From positions 12,432,776 through 12,496,775 of the forward strand of contig CM057158.1 of NCBI GenBank assembly GCA_029962745.1: DNA of 64,000 nt, written 5' to 3'. This DNA comes from Echinometra lucunter. Lineage: Eukaryota; Echinodermata; Echinoidea; Camarodonta; Echinometridae. This document shows positions 60,686 to 64,000 of the stretch, piece by piece. Position numbers and translations under genes: made by a program. The stretch's first letter is position 1. Every line of letters begins with the position of its first letter. The notes below the pieces were generated by a model, which was given only the letters and a program-made list of their open reading frames with translations, ran no database searches and was not told the DNA's origin.

Positions 60686-61759
60686 TTAATTTACTATTCT
60701 TAACCAGAAGCTAATCATTCTATATTTAATACTGTTAGCTAACCATACCCTTCCAGTTTCACCATATACCATACAGTCTGGCGTAAATTTATTCACGCAT
60801 AATGCTGACCTGAGAAATTTTCTATGAAATATTTCAATTTGGCTCAAATCTTCATATCCCCACACTTCGCATCCATAAATGAGTATTGGTAATACAAGTT
60901 GATCAAACAATTCACATTGAATATCCAATGGCAGTTTGAGTCTTTGAACCTTTAAAGACATAGAGAAAAGAGCTTTCCTGGCCTGTGATACCTGCTTTGA
61001 AATAGCCTTTTTAAAACTTCCATTATAATTAAACCGAATCCCAAGATATACAAAATCATCTACAACATCGATTTCATCTGCCCCAAATCTGAAAACAGGA
61101 AATTTACGCACTTTACCTCTAGAAAATATCAGTATTTTAGTTTTCATAGCATTCACACTTAATTTCCAAATTTTACAATATTGAGACAATGCATTCAGTG
61201 CCACCTGCAATTCCTCTGCTGAGTCAGCCAATATTAGGGTATCGTCTGCATACAACAATGTGTATAATTGTACAAAAAGATCACTATTTACTTCTTTATC
61301 TAAGATGTCTGCACATACATTTTCAACCAAAAACTTGAGACCTTTAAAATGATTACTGAGAAAATCCTCGAAATCATTAAGATATATAGCAAAGAGTAGC
61401 GGCGATAAGTTTTCACCCTGCCTAACACCAACATCACATTTAAAAGTCTCAGACATTTGACCATCTACTATCACACATGATTTTGCTTGAGAATATATAT
61501 TCTTAATAACTGTAAACACCTTACCATCCACCCCTGACTTCAATAATTTGTGCCAAAGTGAAACCCTATCGACCATATCAAAAGCTTTTCTATAATCTAT
61601 GAAAGCACAGTAAATCCTCTTCCGCTTAGACAAGTAAATATCAAGCAAGGATTTCAAAACAAAAATGTGGTCTGTTGTAGAATAGCCAGCACGAAAGCCA
61701 GCCTGTTCTTCTCCCAGCTTACATTCACTGTCGAAATAATTTGTTATTCTATAATTCAA
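60686..61759 (-). pseudogene. LINE reverse transcriptase core remnant
   Basis: 357 codons covering fingers-palm-thumb of a non-LTR RT, with the YADD catalytic motif intact and a second conserved Asp in FIDYRKAFD. It ends in the region YGETGRVWLANSIKYR. Frameshifts at both ends show the copy is dead. Confidence 0.9.
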
Positions 61760-62339
61760 GATATATAGAAGTGAATAATTTTCCCAAACAACTTAAAAGT
61801 GTTATCCCACGATAATTATCTGGATCTGTATCATCACCTCTATTTTTGAAAATAGGAACTATACTACCTAGACACCAGTCTTTTGGTACTAGACCACTCT
61901 CCAGTATTACATTGAAATAAGCAGTAATACAACCTATGACAGCTGCTGAACAGTTTTTCAAAAACTCATTTCTAACCAAATCTACACCACATGCCTTATT
62001 ATTCTTTAGTCTCTTGATATTCTTTATAACTTCATCAACAGAGATAGGGGCATTCAGCTCATCATTGCCCATGGGCTGGGCAAAAGCCACACCTGTTACA
62101 GGTGCCTCACATTGGGCATCATTCAAACTGCTAAAATGACGAACAAAGTCACCTAAAGAGACCTTGGCTGGACAGGATCTACGCTTAGGGCCATCCAAAA
62201 TTTTCCAATATTCTTGTGGACTAACCTTCTTAAGTGTATGAAGATTGTCATGTAAAAGCCTACTATATGCCCTTTCTTTTCTACGCAGCAATTTCTTATA
62301 CACTGCACACTTTGGACTTGCGTGCTGGTCCATGGGCAC
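61749..62339 (-). pseudogene. LINE ORF2 fragment upstream of the RT core
   Basis: 196 codons: a linker (YSRLLHDNLHTLKK, YWKILDG) and the start of RT (IKRLKNNKACGVD, VPIFKNRGDDTDPDNYRGIT). A frameshift at its end separates it from the RT core. The coding frame extends only some 40 bp further upstream before the copy is truncated. Confidence 0.88.
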
Positions 62340-62433
62340 AATTTTGCGCAGTTCAAACCAATCAAAAGCTTGCCTTCAAAATTTGTTAAATGGCAAGAGT
62401 GAAGATAAAAGATAAAACAATTTTCTGAATACC

Positions 62434-64000
62434 GACCCAGCTAGTTTATATTTCACTTAGACCAAGACTGCTTACTATTATTTAACAATTATGAATTTTC
62501 AGTATATTATTTATTTATTTCTCTAAATTCTGTTTAGGGTTGGGGAGGAGATGCAGTTCTAGAGATCAACCATAACCCAATAATCATGCATGAACATTCT
62601 CTCTCCTTCTATATTGTATGCTGTTTTTTAACTATCAGTCCCCTTCTTATTCCAACGTGCATGACTTTATAATATCCTCTTGTCAACTCATTATCCTCTA
62701 ATAGGATCAAAAGCTTTGCAAAAGTAATCGTAATGTAAAATTCTCCATCATCCATCCCTCATCTTCACCATTTTCATCCTTCATCTTACATCCCTCCATC
62801 TCTCTCTCTCTCTGAATATTTCTCTGCTAGTAAAGTCGTCACTTGTCATTCATTTTTAAAAATATTTTATTTTACATGCATTAATTAATGTAAGTCACAT
62901 CACTCTTTCTTTTGTATGGGCGAGGGCCGCAGGGGGGGGGGGGGGGGTGGAATAACACAAAGGCACATACATTTGTATTACATTATTACTGTATCATTAT
63001 TATCATTGTATCATCCTGTAGCTGTTAACATCTTGCTTTCTTTATCTCCGTATCCTCTTTCTCAAAGTGATCTGAATAATGAACAAATATACACATTCTA
63101 CAAAAGAAATTGTATTTAAAGTTTTTAATTTCTTGTGTATAATAATTATAGTCTCTTTGTAAAAGAGGCAAGTTCGACACACTGAAGAACAGTTTCAATA
63201 TACATAATGACTAAAAACACACCGAAGGTGAAAGAGTTGAAAAAGAAAATATTTCCTTTCTTCATATTCTTTGCATGATCACAAGATCAACAGATATCAA
63301 GTATTATCCAGAAATATATCAACACCGTGCACGGAAAATCCTTGATACTCAGATATGGTGAAATGAAATGATATATGTGTTAATTGATATTCAAGTGTGA
63401 AATGTTTAGGTAACATGTTATAGAAATGTATGAAACATGCATACACTCTAGCACCCATGAAACTATAATGATGAATTATTGGCGAGAGATTTTACCTTCA
63501 TCTTAAAGGTATTATGCAACATTTAAAGTGTCATTATGATAAATCACTTCAAAGAGATACTGACAGAAACCACACAATCCATCTCTGCTTAACCTGTTGA
63601 ACCCTATGACCAAAATAACTCGGACTAGGATCTATGGTAAAAATACTGAAATCAAATCATGCTTAACGGGTTAAAATGTACCAATCCCCACAAGACATTT
63701 ACGTTAGGGTTCCATGTCACTCATTATATTGTAAGTACAGACTCCTGCATTGGGGGCTCTTGCTCATCCCCAAAAATCTTTCTCATGCCTACATCACAGC
63801 CTATCCCATATTGTACACAATGCCTGGCAATCTCACGGTTCCCTGCCCAAAATCTCACGCATTGCTGGTCTTTGACCTTGGCTTCTCTGTAAATATGTGA
63901 TGGTATTCAAACATTACTTCTATCAGTATCAAATGATATTATGAGTTCAAATACAGTATACACTCACATAAAAGCAACTAGCGAGTATACCAGCAGAAGT
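62434..64000. other. Intergenic DNA
   Basis: No gene seen. It contains a G16 run at 62932-62947, a short CT run near 62800 and the TTAA mini-element at 63599-63674. Confidence 0.6.
63599..63674. mobile_element. TTAA mini-element
   Basis: TTAACCTGTTGA at the left and AACGGGTTAA at the right; the interior has GATCTATGGTAAAA and AAATCAAATCATG, as in 17930-18012. Confidence 0.55.

Larger units (their letters stand above)
59461..62390 (-). mobile_element. Degenerate 5'-truncated LINE (non-LTR retrotransposon)
   Basis: The - strand reads an ORF2 remnant: linker and RT start (62339-61749), RT core (61759-60686) and C-terminal domain (60498-59950). RT landmarks are seen: LGKLF, EEQAGFRAGYST, FIDYRKAFD, GVRQGENLSPLLFAIYLND, YADDTLILADS, a KTKILIF region, and later a CxxC-H-C zinc-knuckle-like CPCCDMQ...H...C. 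Breaks: a frameshift at the TATATAT run near 61765, another near 60690, and an in-frame TAG at 60517-60519. The apurinic-type endonuclease domain is absent. The 3' end has AATAAA and a short ATTCT tail. Confidence 0.92.
59390..62433. repeat. Inverted repeats enclosing the LINE near the DCAF11 promoter
   Basis: GGTATTCTGAAAATT...TTATCTT at 59390-59425 and its inverted copy ending GAATACC at 62433 are similar over about 37 bp. They look like terminal inverted repeats of a small DNA transposon into which the LINE inserted. No clear target duplication was found. Confidence 0.6.

Overview
This is a 64 kb window of an animal nuclear genome: AT-rich, intron-dominated, and full of CT/GA, CA and GAT microsatellites, long G or C runs and short inverted-repeat transposons. 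It is most likely a sea urchin (Echinoidea). The two gene models are deuterostome-like, and the intronic foldback element at 55312-56228 has the architecture described for sea-urchin TU elements: arms of 15-bp tandem repeats and an 8-bp target duplication. The species cannot be settled from sequence alone.

Two protein-coding genes are present, converging on each other. On the + strand, nine coding exons (28815-36744) encode a CBFA2T/RUNX1T1 (ETO/MTG, Nervy) family transcriptional corepressor. Every splice junction keeps frame, and the product is 620 aa from the ATG at 28832. TAFH/NHR1, NHR2, NHR3 and the MYND zinc finger (NHR4) are all intact. At least one 5' exon lies upstream and was not identified. 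On the - strand, fifteen exons (59210 down to 43591) encode a complete 510-aa DCAF11 (WDR23), a WD40 substrate receptor of CUL4-DDB1 ubiquitin ligases. The two stop codons are about 6.85 kb apart, with poly(A) signals for both genes between them.

Layout: 1-28814 is non-coding as far as can be seen (probably upstream/intronic DNA of the CBFA2T gene) with microsatellites, a hairpin MITE (13897-14000) and other inverted repeats. 28815-36744 is the CBFA2T gene. 36745-43590 holds the 3' UTRs and intergenic DNA. 43591-59210 is DCAF11. 59390-62433 is a LINE fragment lying between inverted repeats. 62434-64000 has only a small TTAA element and a G run.

DCAF11 introns are a trap for mobile DNA. They hold a TU-like foldback element, an L2/CR1-type LINE tail inside a MITE, a second LINE fragment, a TTAA-flanked MITE, a Tigger/pogo-like MITE, a 74-bp hairpin with a perfect 8-bp duplication, SINE-like copies, and a roughly 42-copy 11-bp minisatellite that ends at the 3' splice site of the last exon. 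Exon-intron structures were derived by reading splice sites and frames by eye and by recalled similarity to vertebrate proteins; no transcript evidence was available.
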